DNA from: Streptococcus suis
GTDB taxonomy: Bacteria > Bacillota > Bacilli > Lactobacillales > Streptococcaceae
Assembly: GCA_024583055.1 (NCBI GenBank)
Contig: CP102145.1
Span: 992,001-1,056,000 of the forward strand
Direction of reading: 5' to 3'
DNA length: 64,000 nt
The notes beneath the pieces are model-generated. The model did not search any database. It worked only from the letters and a program-made list of their open reading frames with translations, and was not told where the DNA came from. This document shows, piece after piece, positions 49,361-57,175 of this stretch (positions are counted from its first letter, which is position 1; every line of letters begins with the position of its first letter). Both the position numbers and the translations under genes were made by a program.

Positions 49361-49389
49361 TTGATTGAAAGATAAAAAAAGGGTAGAAT
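49361..49389 (+). promoter_or_regulatory. gor promoter
   Basis: TTGATT, a 17-bp spacer and TAGAAT lie 28 bases ahead of the ATG. The spacer from 49132 to 49417 holds divergent promoters and no gene. Confidence 0.65.
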
Positions 49390-49417
49390 GTAGTCAAGAA
49401 ATCTTTGGAGGAAGAAA

Positions 49418-50767
49418 ATGAGAGAATTTGATATTATCAGCATTGGTGGAGGAAGTGGTGGTATTGCCACTATGAACCGAGCGGCTATGTATGGTGCCAA
49501 GGCTGCCGTTATTGAAGGCAGCTATATCGGTGGAACCTGTGTCAATCTAGGCTGTGTTCCTAAAAAAATCATGTGGTACGGTTCTCAAGTAGCTGAAGCC
49601 ATTCACACTTATGGACCAGAATACGGTTTCACCAGCCAGGATGTTCACTTCAACTTCGCAACCCTGCGTCAGAACCGTGAGGCCTATATCGAGCGTTCTC
49701 GTTCCTCTTATGGCAATACCTTCAAAAACAATCAGGTTGAGGTCATTCAAGGTTTTGCTAAATTTGTAGATAGCCATACGGTCGAGGTCAATGGTGAGCG
49801 AATCAAAGCCAAACACATTGTCATCGCTACTGGTGGTCTTCCAGTTATTCCCGCCATTCCAGGTGCTGAATTGGGTGTCGTGTCCGACGACTTCTTTGCC
49901 TGGGAAGAATTGCCAGAGTCTGTCGCTGTTATCGGCGCTGGCTATATTGCCGTTGAGGTGGCTGGCGTCCTACACGGTTTGGGAGTGGATGCCCAGCTCT
50001 TTGTCCGCGGCGACCGCCCATTGCGTAACTTCGATACCTACATTACGGATGCCCTCATGGAAGAGATGGAGCGGACTAAGCTCCCACTTCACACCCATAA
50101 AACGCCAAGCAAGCTGGAGAAAACGCCAGAAGGAAAAATCCAAATCTTCTTTGAGGACGGCACTTCCCACATTACTGACCAGGTTCTCTGGGCTGTTGGG
50201 CGCAAGCCAAATACCAACCAGCTTAACCTAGAAGCTGCTGGTGTGACACTAACAAAATCGGGCCACATCGAAGTCAACCAATACCAAGAAACAGTGGTTC
50301 CTGGCATCTATGCCTTGGGCGACGTGACGGGTGAAAAAGAGTTGACACCCGTTGCTATCAAGGCTGGACGGCTCCTATCGGAACGCTTATTCAACGGTAA
50401 AACAGATGCCAAAATGGACTACACAGACATTCCAACTGTTGTCTTCTCCCACCCAGCTATCGGTACGGTCGGATTAACAGAAGACCAGGCCCTTGTTCAA
50501 TACGGTGCGGACCAAGTCAAGTGCTACACTTCAGCCTTTACCTCTATGTACACAGCCATGGCAGACAACCGCCAGCTGACCAAAATGAAACTAGTCACCG
50601 TTGGTCCTGAAGAACGAGTGGTCGGCCTCCACGGTATCGGCTACGGTGTCGACGAGATGATCCAAGGTTTCTCAGTTGCTATCAAAATGGGAGCTAGCAA
50701 GGAACAATTTGACGCCGTTGTGGCCATCCACCCAACTGGCTCAGAAGAATTTGTCACCATGCGATAG
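49418..50767 (+). CDS. gor: Glutathione-disulfide reductase
   Basis: Gor reduces oxidised glutathione with NADPH. The 449-residue flavoprotein has FAD motif SIGGGSGGIA, the redox pair CVNLGC, NADPH motif IGAGYIAVEVAGV and the C-terminal catalytic HPTGSEEFVTMR. Imported or self-made glutathione protects streptococci against peroxide. It ends at its own terminator. Confidence 0.94.
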   Translation: MREFDIISIGGGSGGIATMNRAAMYGAKAAVIEGSYIGGTCVNLGCVPKKIMWYGSQVAEAIHTYGPEYGFTSQDVHFNFATLRQNREAYIERSRSSYGNTFKNNQVEVIQGFAKFVDSHTVEVNGERIKAKHIVIATGGLPVIPAIPGAELGVVSDDFFAWEELPESVAVIGAGYIAVEVAGVLHGLGVDAQLFVRGDRPLRNFDTYITDALMEEMERTKLPLHTHKTPSKLEKTPEGKIQIFFEDGTSHITDQVLWAVGRKPNTNQLNLEAAGVTLTKSGHIEVNQYQETVVPGIYALGDVTGEKELTPVAIKAGRLLSERLFNGKTDAKMDYTDIPTVVFSHPAIGTVGLTEDQALVQYGADQVKCYTSAFTSMYTAMADNRQLTKMKLVTVGPEERVVGLHGIGYGVDEMIQGFSVAIKMGASKEQFDAVVAIHPTGSEEFVTMR

Positions 50768-50776
50768 AAATTTCAT

Positions 50777-50808
50777 AAAAACGCTCAGACTTTCATCTGG
50801 GCGTTTTA
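50777..50808. terminator. Terminator between gor and the cyclase gene
   Basis: AAAACGCTCAGA and TCTGGGCGTTTT pair around a CTTTCA loop. It sits between convergent genes. Confidence 0.83.
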
Positions 50809-50813
50809 TCATC

Positions 50814-51551
50814 TTATGGCAAAATAGCAATGGCTCTAACTGGTGAACCCGAGCCCTTTTCCCAATGTGGAAAGGCGATGGAAATCAAGCTCCCCGTCGC
50901 TGGAACCTGATCAAGATTGTTGAGGACTTCTACCTGGTAAATATCTTTTGACAGAAGATAGTATTCCTCTGGAAGGCTACCACCATTCTCTGCTGCTGAC
51001 ACTCCTGAGTCTGTATCCAGGGTCTCATGACCAACGGCCTTGACCTTGCGTTCCTCAATCAGATACTCTAAGGCATCATGGCTCCAACCTGGGGTATGTT
51101 GCACTCCATTATCATCCAAATTACGGATGGCATCCTGGCTTGGCCAGCGTTTAGACCAGTCTGAGCGGAAGGCAACAAAGGACTCCTCTGCAATAGGACC
51201 ATGTTCCTCTTCAAAATCCAAAATATCCTGCTTGGTGATTTGGTAATCTGGATTTGCTGCAACTGCCTGCGACTTATCGATAACATAAAGAGGCAGGAGC
51301 AAATCTTTCAAGTCAATCTCGTCCAAATAACGAGCCCCCTCCACAAAGTGAACAGGCGGGTCGATATGGGTGCCATACTGGCCAACGACCGTGAACTGTT
51401 CTACGAAAAATCCGTCCTTGTGGTCAAACAAGGTCTTCTTCTCCAAGGCAGGCAGGGCAGGGAAATGAGGACTATTTTCATTGATTTGATGGGTCAAATC
51501 CACCCATTTTTTGGCTTTTAAGGTACGGTAAATAGCTAATAATTCTGACAT
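50814..51551 (-). CDS. Cyclase family protein (kynurenine formamidase-like)
   Basis: The protein of about 245 residues has the metal-binding motif GTHIDPPVHF and the later GHETLDTDSG, as in the Cyclase family that includes bacterial arylformamidases. No tryptophan-degradation genes are near, so the substrate is unknown. The start at 51551 (MSELLAIYRTL) has a GCGAG site; a start ten codons earlier lacks one. Confidence 0.8.
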   Translation of the reverse strand: MSELLAIYRTLKAKKWVDLTHQINENSPHFPALPALEKKTLFDHKDGFFVEQFTVVGQYGTHIDPPVHFVEGARYLDEIDLKDLLLPLYVIDKSQAVAANPDYQITKQDILDFEEEHGPIAEESFVAFRSDWSKRWPSQDAIRNLDDNGVQHTPGWSHDALEYLIEERKVKAVGHETLDTDSGVSAAENGGSLPEEYYLLSKDIYQVEVLNNLDQVPATGSLISIAFPHWEKGSGSPVRAIAILP

Positions 51552-51694
51552 AGGATGTCTCGCTTTCTTATTTTTATCCATTGTAGCATGAGAATGGATC
51601 AGTCTACTTAAAAAACATAGTTTTTTACTTATATAACTTTTTTATGAATAGCTATAGATTTTTCCTATAACTGTGACAGCTGATAGTCAATGGA

Positions 51695-51723
51695 TTGACT
51701 TCCTTTGAAAATCAAACTATAAT
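51695..51723 (+). promoter_or_regulatory. bioY promoter
   Basis: TTGACT, a 17-bp spacer and TATAAT place the start of transcription just inside the BirA-like operator. Confidence 0.75.
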
Positions 51724-51724
51724 T

Positions 51725-51755
51725 TTGTTAACCAATTATTATAAAAGGATAACCA
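51725..51755 (+). promoter_or_regulatory. BirA-like operator upstream of bioY
   Basis: TTGTTAACC (51725-51733) and GGATAACCA (51747-51755) form an imperfect inverted repeat with a spacing near 13, like the biotin operator bound by biotinyl-AMP-BirA. It covers the start of transcription and touches the ribosome site. Confidence 0.6.
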
Positions 51756-51759
51756 TCTC

Positions 51760-52281
51760 ATGACACAAGAATCAACTCTCCATTTGGTCTACACTGCAAT
51801 CGGTGCGGCCCTCATTGCAGCTCTTTCACAAATCAGCCTTCCCATTGGTCCTGTTCCCTTTACTCTCCAAACCCTGGCTATCGCCCTGATTGCCTGCCTC
51901 TACCCAAGGAAACTGGCCCTGGCAAGTGTCGGAATTTATCTGACCTTGGGTGCCATTGGACTGCCTATATTCGCAGGATTGTCAGGTGGAGTGGCCAATC
52001 TTTTCGGACCGACTGCTGGATTTCTCTGGGGCTTTTTGGCCTACGCGGCTATCACATCCAGCTTGACGACAGATAATAGTTCTCCATTCCAGGTCTTTCT
52101 GGCTTGTCTGCTGGGAACCGCTACTTGCTTTGGACTGGGATGTTTAGTATTCAAACTGGTCAGCGGTGCTAGCTGGACAGATACTCTTGGCTGGACAGTC
52201 CTGCCCTTCATCCTGCCTGATTTAGCAAAAATTTCCCTCGCCACAGTGGCACACAAACTCCTCCAACCAGTTATGAGATAA
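51760..52281 (+). CDS. bioY: Biotin ECF transporter S component
   Basis: The 173-residue membrane protein has six helices and the BioY pattern QISLPIGPVPFTLQTLAI and GAIGLPIFAGLSGG. It imports biotin with a shared EcfAA'T module. The upstream BirA-like operator and a strong promoter indicate repression when biotin is plentiful. Confidence 0.93.
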   Translation: MTQESTLHLVYTAIGAALIAALSQISLPIGPVPFTLQTLAIALIACLYPRKLALASVGIYLTLGAIGLPIFAGLSGGVANLFGPTAGFLWGFLAYAAITSSLTTDNSSPFQVFLACLLGTATCFGLGCLVFKLVSGASWTDTLGWTVLPFILPDLAKISLATVAHKLLQPVMR

Positions 52282-52309
52282 AGGAACCTAATCGCTTAGG
52301 CTCCTCATC

Positions 52310-52525
52310 TTACTTATTGGTAAATGCATCCAGCATGACTTGAAATTCTTCATTGCTGAGGGTAATGCCCTTGCCCATCTTGGTATGGTCGGGACTCCAA
52401 GTGCGGATGTCATATTTGGCTGGTGCCCCGTTAAAGGACACACGGTTAAGCTCCTTAGTCCAGCCCTTGTCATTCTCAGATAGGACTAAGAGTTTTTCTT
52501 CGATTTCAAATGTAAATTCTGCCAT
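52310..52525 (-). CDS. ydbC: YdbC family PC4-like single-strand DNA-binding protein
   Basis: The 71-residue protein (MAEFTFEIEEKLLVLSENDK, then KELNRVSFNGAPAKYDIRTW) matches the YdbC family. A lactococcal member has the fold of the eukaryotic co-activator PC4 and binds single-stranded DNA. The biological role is unknown. AGGAGG precedes the ATG at good spacing. Confidence 0.85.
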   Translation of the reverse strand: MAEFTFEIEEKLLVLSENDKGWTKELNRVSFNGAPAKYDIRTWSPDHTKMGKGITLSNEEFQVMLDAFTNK

Positions 52526-52617
52526 TTGTTACCTCCTTCACTTATTTGTTCGCAAACACTTGTCATTTTTATAAAAATTGTATAAGATGATTATAGCAAG
52601 TTTGAAAGGATATTGCC

Positions 52618-52938
52618 ATGAAGAGGTTTTTGGAATCCATTTTCGGTCGTATCAATGATTTTCTGGTTTACAGATCCCAACCAAAGCCTATGGAGCCTGC
52701 AACCAGAGAAGAGATTCAAGAGTATCTTGAGCTGGCCATTCAAAAGAAGGCTGCTATCCATGTTATTTATGGTGAACGTAGCTTTACCGGGGACATTGTC
52801 AAGTATGACAAGGAACGACAACGCTTGATTATGAAAAATTTCAAACGGCGCGTGACCAGTATCATTCGGATTGATGAGATTAAAAAAATCTCTCTGGTTC
52901 CAGAAAACATCAAAAAATCACAATTATCAAAAGGCTGA
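52618..52938 (+). CDS. Small protein, possibly YolD-like
   Basis: The 106-residue protein has a basic N-terminus and a beta-rich core (IHVIYGERSFTGDIVKYD, RLIMKNFKRRVTSIIRIDEI) that faintly resembles YolD-like proteins, some of which accompany UmuC-type polymerases. No polymerase is adjacent. AAAGGA precedes the ATG and a terminator follows, so it is a real gene. The function is not recognised. Confidence 0.65.
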   Translation: MKRFLESIFGRINDFLVYRSQPKPMEPATREEIQEYLELAIQKKAAIHVIYGERSFTGDIVKYDKERQRLIMKNFKRRVTSIIRIDEIKKISLVPENIKKSQLSKG

Positions 52939-52956
52939 ATTTCTCCAGCCTTTTTC
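52929..52956. terminator. Terminator between the small gene and the U32 gene
   Basis: AAAGGCTG and CAGCCTTT pair around an 8-nt loop, with T residues on the plus side and A residues on the other. Confidence 0.83.
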
Positions 52957-54243
52957 TTATGCACGAATAGTAACAGCCTTGCCGTCCTCTTGATAGAGAT
53001 TGATGAGCCCTGACTTGCAGGCGCGGATCATATCGCCTGGATAGATTTCGCGGTCTAGCTTAATAGTCAGCAGTTCCATAGGCTTATTGGCACGGTCAAT
53101 CTTATCTCCATTGGAATCATGCAGGCCTTGAATGGTCGTCTCAAAATGACGGAAACCTGGCCCGTAGAACTCAACTTGGTCTCCTTCGTTGATGACATTG
53201 CGCTGACGAATAGTTGCTGTCATGGTTTCCTTGTCAAAGGCCACTACTTCAGCGATAAATTTGTATTCTGGAATTTTACGGCGGGCACCAAACAATTGCT
53301 CGTTTTCAGTTGGTGGATTGTAATAAAAACCAGTTGCCAGTTCACGCTGGGCTACTTTCCACAACTCGTCAATCAGGTCTTGTTTGATCGCTTCAAACTT
53401 TTCTGGACTTTCTAGATAGGCATCGACCGCAGCCTTATAGCAGTTGGTTACGGTTGACACGTAGTGGACAGATTTCATCCGGCCTTCGATTTTTAGGCTA
53501 TCAACCCCATTTTCAATCATGTCTGGAATATGGTCGATCATACACATATCCACCGCAGACATGGAGAACTCCTCTGGTATTTCCCCCTTAATCGAACGAC
53601 GCTCTTCACCGAATGGCAAGTCATAGAGGTTGTACTTCCAGCGGCAAGACTGGGAGCAACCGCCGCGGTTGGCATCACGTTTGCTCATGTGGTTGGAGAG
53701 GACGCAACGTCCTGAGTAGGAGATACACATGGCACCGTGGACAAAGGCTTCGATTTCAACATCTGTCCGTTTGCGGATTTCAGCCACCTCTTCCATGGTC
53801 ACTTCGCGGGCCAAGACAACACGGGTCAAGCCCAATTCCTTCCAGAATTCGAAAGTCTCATAATTGGTCGATGAAGCCTGGGTGGACAGATGGATTTCAA
53901 GTCCCGGCGCTTCAGTGGCACAGATGACGATGAGGGCTGGGTCAGACACGATAACCGCATCCAAGCCCATGTCACGCAATTCGCGGAACCAGGCTCCTGC
54001 CCCTTCTTCATTTCCTTCATGGGTCACCATGTTAGCCGCAACATAGACCTTGGCACCACGGGCGTGGGCGTATTCAATTCCTTCCCGCATCTCGTCCATA
54101 GTAAAGTTCCCAGCCCGGCTACGCAGACCGTAGGCCTGACCGCCAACAAAGACAGCATCGGCACCATAATCAATGGCAACCTTCAATTTCTCCAATGTCC
54201 CAGCAGGTGACAAGACCTCAGGACGCTTTAATGCTTTTGACAT
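52957..54243 (-). CDS. trhP: U32 family protein, tRNA hydroxylation protein P
   Basis: The 428-residue protein has the U32 signature EAFVHGAMCISYSGRCVLS and the conserved cysteines in GGCSQSCRWKY. TrhP/YrrO acts in making 5-hydroxyuridine at the wobble base of tRNA, using prephenate; the old name peptidase U32 is not supported by biochemistry of this branch. It is preceded on the same strand by a second U32 gene, but 537 bp of repeat-rich spacer separate them. Confidence 0.88.
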   Translation of the reverse strand: MSKALKRPEVLSPAGTLEKLKVAIDYGADAVFVGGQAYGLRSRAGNFTMDEMREGIEYAHARGAKVYVAANMVTHEGNEEGAGAWFRELRDMGLDAVIVSDPALIVICATEAPGLEIHLSTQASSTNYETFEFWKELGLTRVVLAREVTMEEVAEIRKRTDVEIEAFVHGAMCISYSGRCVLSNHMSKRDANRGGCSQSCRWKYNLYDLPFGEERRSIKGEIPEEFSMSAVDMCMIDHIPDMIENGVDSLKIEGRMKSVHYVSTVTNCYKAAVDAYLESPEKFEAIKQDLIDELWKVAQRELATGFYYNPPTENEQLFGARRKIPEYKFIAEVVAFDKETMTATIRQRNVINEGDQVEFYGPGFRHFETTIQGLHDSNGDKIDRANKPMELLTIKLDREIYPGDMIRACKSGLINLYQEDGKAVTIRA

Positions 54244-54263
54244 AATATTCCTCTTTCTATTTG

Positions 54264-54300
54264 CAGGATAGAATTAAGATAAAAATTAAGAATTGGCGAC
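54264..54300. repeat. Copy 1 of a 37-bp direct repeat in the U32 spacer
   Basis: The segment beginning CAGGATAGAATTAAGAT recurs at 54573-54609 with two or three changes. Each copy borders a hairpin sequence. Confidence 0.75.
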
Positions 54301-54338
54301 GGTTTTCAAATGGAACGATATTTTTCCACTTGAAAACC
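54301..54338. repeat. Large hairpin next to repeat copy 1
   Basis: GGTTTTCAAATGGAA and TTCCACTTGAAAACC pair with one mismatch around an 8-nt loop. No T tract follows in either direction. Confidence 0.7.
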
Positions 54339-54455
54339 TATTGCAGGGCCTAGGAACTCGCCTAAAGACGGTTCCGTACTTGGACCTTACCTATAGTAGG
54401 TGGCAAAGTTGGCTCTGCCAGTATAGATTGATTTGAATTAAAATATGCGACGATA

Positions 54456-54572
54456 GCTAGGTCAAAACGACACTTTTTGACCTAGCTGTCTAGTGTAACT
54501 GACTAGGAAAGGTTCAATGGAACTTTCCGTTTAGTGTCAAGCTCCTTTAGAAGCCGACACTAAGTCAGTTAC
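54456..54572. repeat. Cluster of inverted repeats in the U32 spacer
   Basis: GCTAGGTCAAAA and TTTTTGACCTAGC (54455-54487) form a 12-bp stem. Next, TAACTGAC and GTCAGTTA enclose TTTAGTGTC and GACACTAA, a nested cruciform up to 54572. Such symmetry suggests a folded RNA or a mobile repeat. Confidence 0.65.
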
Positions 54573-54609
54573 CAGGATAGAATTAAGATAAAATCTAAGA
54601 ATTGGCGAT
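54573..54609. repeat. Copy 2 of the 37-bp direct repeat
   Basis: This is a near-identical copy of 54264-54300, 309 bases away. The two copies bracket the inverted-repeat cluster. Confidence 0.75.
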
Positions 54610-54611
54610 GA

Positions 54612-54780
54612 CTAAAACAACCCTCTGGACCGGGCTTTCCCATTGACAGGCTCGGGATAAAACAGTCCCCCGGACTGGCCTCGCTTCTCTATTTCTAGGT
54701 TCGGGATAAAACAGTCCCCCGGACTGGCCTCGCTTCTCTATTTCTAGGCTCGGGATAAAACAGTCCCCCGGACTGTTTTA
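54612..54780 (-). repeat. Tandem 49-bp repeats, each with a terminator-like hairpin
   Basis: Units start at 54651, 54700 and 54749 with a 49-bp period; a degenerate unit lies at 54612-54650. Each has CAGTCC, a short CCC loop and GGACTG next to TTTTA on the minus strand. The last unit (54757-54780) is a full hairpin that abuts the U32 stop codon and could be its terminator. Confidence 0.8.
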
Positions 54781-55710
54781 TTACCTCACCTTGTTCCGGT
54801 CAAATTCGTAAAATCCGGTGTCCAAACCGCGTTGGCTTGGGTGGAACTTGCGTACTTGTTCGTCCAAGAGAAAGGCTTGGTCGTAGGTGAATTCTCCTTT
54901 TTCCAATAAATCACGCGCTTGGACGAATAATTTGGCAATCTCGACGAAGTTCTGACCTGGACAAAAAATACCATCCAACTTCCAATTTCGGTAGCCATGT
55001 TCATAAAGCTCTGTCAACTTGGTCATCATGTCGATATCATTGTTAATAAAAATATGCGTTCCGTGTTTATCCTCAAAAATGGAATAATGACTTTCTGGAT
55101 CTGCAGGTTCTGCCAAGAAAAGTCCACGTTCCTTGGACAAATCCGTCTCATCCGCCTTAGTGAAGTTATAGTAGTTTTTGAGCAAGCTCCGCTTGGAATG
55201 GTGGATAACAGAGGCACCGTAAACCAATATTTCCGCAGGAATTTCCAGATTTTCCGAAATATCAAAGAGTTCTGCCGATGGGATTTCTCTTGCTAAGACA
55301 GCCTCGACAGCGCCGTGGTCCTTCCAGAAATTGATTTGTCGGCTGGATGTTACAAAGACAGATGTGTCGTAAATAAGCTTGAAATTGTAGCCGTCCCGCT
55401 TATTGATATAAAAAACACCTGCATCCCCAACGACCAGATAATCAACCTTGATTTCTTTCATCAATTCCATAAAAGGCTTGATATTGTCCATCATATCTTG
55501 GTGCATGAGAGCGTTGGCTGCGACAGTCAATTCCTTACCTGCCTCGTGAACCAGCTCTGCAATTTGGCGGAGCTCATCGTATGAAAAATTAGTCGGAATG
55601 CGGAGGGCATGGTCTGCCTCACCAACATAAATACGGTCAACACCTACTGCTAACAGTTCTTTGACCTGTTCAATGCTTTCAGCTGTTGCTGTTATAATAA
55701 TATTTTTCAT
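54781..55710 (-). CDS. U32 family protein (second tRNA hydroxylation-type protein)
   Basis: The 309-residue protein is a short U32-family member (DRIYVGEADHALRIPTNFSYDEL, LAREIPSAELFDIS, EILVYGASVIHHSKRSLL). It usually works beside the longer U32 protein (YrrN with YrrO in Bacillus). The start at 55710 (MKNIIITATAESIEQVKELL) has no ribosome site and lies seven bases after an extended -10, so the mRNA may be leaderless. The upstream in-frame ATG at 55719 overlaps the -10 itself. Confidence 0.85.
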   Translation of the reverse strand: MKNIIITATAESIEQVKELLAVGVDRIYVGEADHALRIPTNFSYDELRQIAELVHEAGKELTVAANALMHQDMMDNIKPFMELMKEIKVDYLVVGDAGVFYINKRDGYNFKLIYDTSVFVTSSRQINFWKDHGAVEAVLAREIPSAELFDISENLEIPAEILVYGASVIHHSKRSLLKNYYNFTKADETDLSKERGLFLAEPADPESHYSIFEDKHGTHIFINNDIDMMTKLTELYEHGYRNWKLDGIFCPGQNFVEIAKLFVQARDLLEKGEFTYDQAFLLDEQVRKFHPSQRGLDTGFYEFDRNKVR

Positions 55711-55725
55711 AATGTTCATTATATC
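55708..55725 (-). promoter_or_regulatory. Extended -10 promoter abutting the second U32 start codon
   Basis: TGATATAAT (TATAAT at 55723-55718) is seven bases from the ATG at 55710. No Shine-Dalgarno sequence fits between. Confidence 0.5.
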
Positions 55726-55868
55726 ACAAAGATTTTTTAAGAACGGAAGCGGACCTGAATTTTAATCTTCAGACTTTTCTAATTTTTTTGTAACAATATT
55801 GTAATAATCTTGTTACAGTCTCCACTCAATTTTATGGTATTCTTGAAAAGCAAAATAAAGGAGACGAT

Positions 55869-56168
55869 ATGGCACTTAGACAATATCGGCCTGACCAAAT
55901 CCCCACTGAAGAGTATATCCCGAAAGAGAAACAGGCCCCTTATAAAGCGTACCAAGCAAGAGAATCCAGTCTTCCACGGATCAATGAATTATTATTTTTT
56001 GTGAATATTGTTGTTTTTAGTATTTTGACGGTTCTAGCAACTTACGTGTATCTTTCGCTGAACATCCCTGCCTTCCTGTCCTTCTGCTTGGCTATTCCAA
56101 GTGGTTTTATTGGCATGCAACTGCTCAAATACTCATCAAATAAAATATTTAAACGATTATTCTCGTAA
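55869..56168 (+). CDS. DUF3270 domain membrane protein
   Basis: The 99-residue protein has a hydrophilic N-terminus (MALRQYRPDQIPTEEYIPKE) and two membrane helices at about residues 40-90. DUF3270 is a streptococcal family with no known function. AAAGGAGACG precedes the ATG, and a perfect terminator follows, so it is a single-gene transcript. Confidence 0.8.
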   Translation: MALRQYRPDQIPTEEYIPKEKQAPYKAYQARESSLPRINELLFFVNIVVFSILTVLATYVYLSLNIPAFLSFCLAIPSGFIGMQLLKYSSNKIFKRLFS

Positions 56169-56177
56169 ACATCACCT

Positions 56178-56199
56178 GAGGGCTCAAAGCCCTCTTTTT
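56178..56199 (+). terminator. DUF3270 gene terminator
   Basis: GAGGGCT, CAA and AGCCCTC form a perfect stem, followed by five T residues. Confidence 0.9.
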
Positions 56200-56291
56200 C
56201 TTGCAAAAAAGCCAGGGCAGTAATCCTGTCCTAGCTCGCTGTCTTCGTTAAAAAACTAATATTGATTCAATAGCCTTGAAGTAGAAATCCA

Positions 56292-57023
56292 CTACTCTTG
56301 ACGGACGTGGCTAATCTTATATCTGAACTGGTCTGCCCGCGCAATACTAAAGGTAAACTCAATAATCTTATTTTTTTGATTGTAGGTCTTCCGAGTGATA
56401 TGAAGAACAGGACTATTGTTTTTAATGCCCAGAACCTTGGCCTCATGGTCTAGTGCAATACTGGCATAAAATTCTTCTTCTGCCAGCCGAATAGTTTGAT
56501 TGTAATCTTCAGCAAATATTTCATAGAGCGGCATGTGATTAAGGCGCTCTTCAGTCATTCCAGGTACAACTTCAGCTGGAATATAAGTCTTTTCCAGCAT
56601 CATTGGAACATTATCAGCCAGGCGAATCCGTTCTAATTCAACGATGGGCTCGTTGATGTCGATTTGCAGCTGCTTGGCCAGATACTCGGACGCATTTTTC
56701 TCAAGCAACGACAAAATCTGGGTCTTTGGAACCTTGCCGATTTTCCGCATCTGCTCTGTAAAACTATAGGCAGAGGACAGATCAACAGCAGGCTCTCTTA
56801 TCTCTGAAACATAGGTTCCCTTGCCATGTTTTTTATATACAAGTCCCCTTCTTTCCAATTCTTGAATTGCCAGGCGGACTGTAATCCTACTCACCCCATG
56901 AATATGAGTTAACTCGCGCTCAGAAGATAATTTATCATTCGGCTCCATGGTATTCCGAATCTTCATCTCCAATTCGTCTACCAATTGTAAATATAGCGGT
57001 TTGTCACCTGCTTCGGTAACCAT
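56292..57023 (-). CDS. GntR/HutC family transcriptional regulator
   Basis: The 243-residue protein has an N-terminal winged helix (PNDKLSSERELTHIHGVSRITVR) and a C-terminal UTRA ligand domain (PVLHITRKTYNQKNKIIEF). HutC-type regulators sense amino-sugar or other small phosphates. The start at 57023 follows GAAGAGGTGA; the open frame upstream crosses its own promoter. A TGGTTATAACCA palindrome at the start of transcription suggests autoregulation. No target genes are next to it; the serine recombinase boundary lies about 150 bp upstream. Confidence 0.85.
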   Translation of the reverse strand: MVTEAGDKPLYLQLVDELEMKIRNTMEPNDKLSSERELTHIHGVSRITVRLAIQELERRGLVYKKHGKGTYVSEIREPAVDLSSAYSFTEQMRKIGKVPKTQILSLLEKNASEYLAKQLQIDINEPIVELERIRLADNVPMMLEKTYIPAEVVPGMTEERLNHMPLYEIFAEDYNQTIRLAEEEFYASIALDHEAKVLGIKNNSPVLHITRKTYNQKNKIIEFTFSIARADQFRYKISHVRQE

Positions 57024-57040
57024 ATTATCACCTCTTCCAT

Positions 57041-57052
57041 TGGTTATAACCA
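57041..57052 (-). promoter_or_regulatory. Probable GntR operator
   Basis: The perfect palindrome TGGTTATAACCA lies just after the -10 of the regulator's promoter, a place where binding would block transcription. Confidence 0.6.
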
Positions 57053-57057
57053 CTATT

Positions 57058-57086
57058 AGTATAGTAAAAAAACGTTCGGAAATCAA
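57058..57086 (-). promoter_or_regulatory. GntR gene promoter
   Basis: TTGATT (57086-57081), a 17-bp spacer and TATACT (57063-57058) are intact on the chromosome side of the mobile element. Confidence 0.7.
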
Positions 57087-57175
57087 GAATTTATAGAGAT
57101 TTTCCCTACTTTTCATTTTTTAGGAAAATTTCAAGAAAAATGTCGGTAAATCATCCGCGACTGCCAGTAATAGAC

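Noticed and set aside
54264..54780. CRISPR array in the U32 spacer
   Set aside because: The repeats are contiguous or only paired, with no unique spacers of even length and no cas genes nearby.
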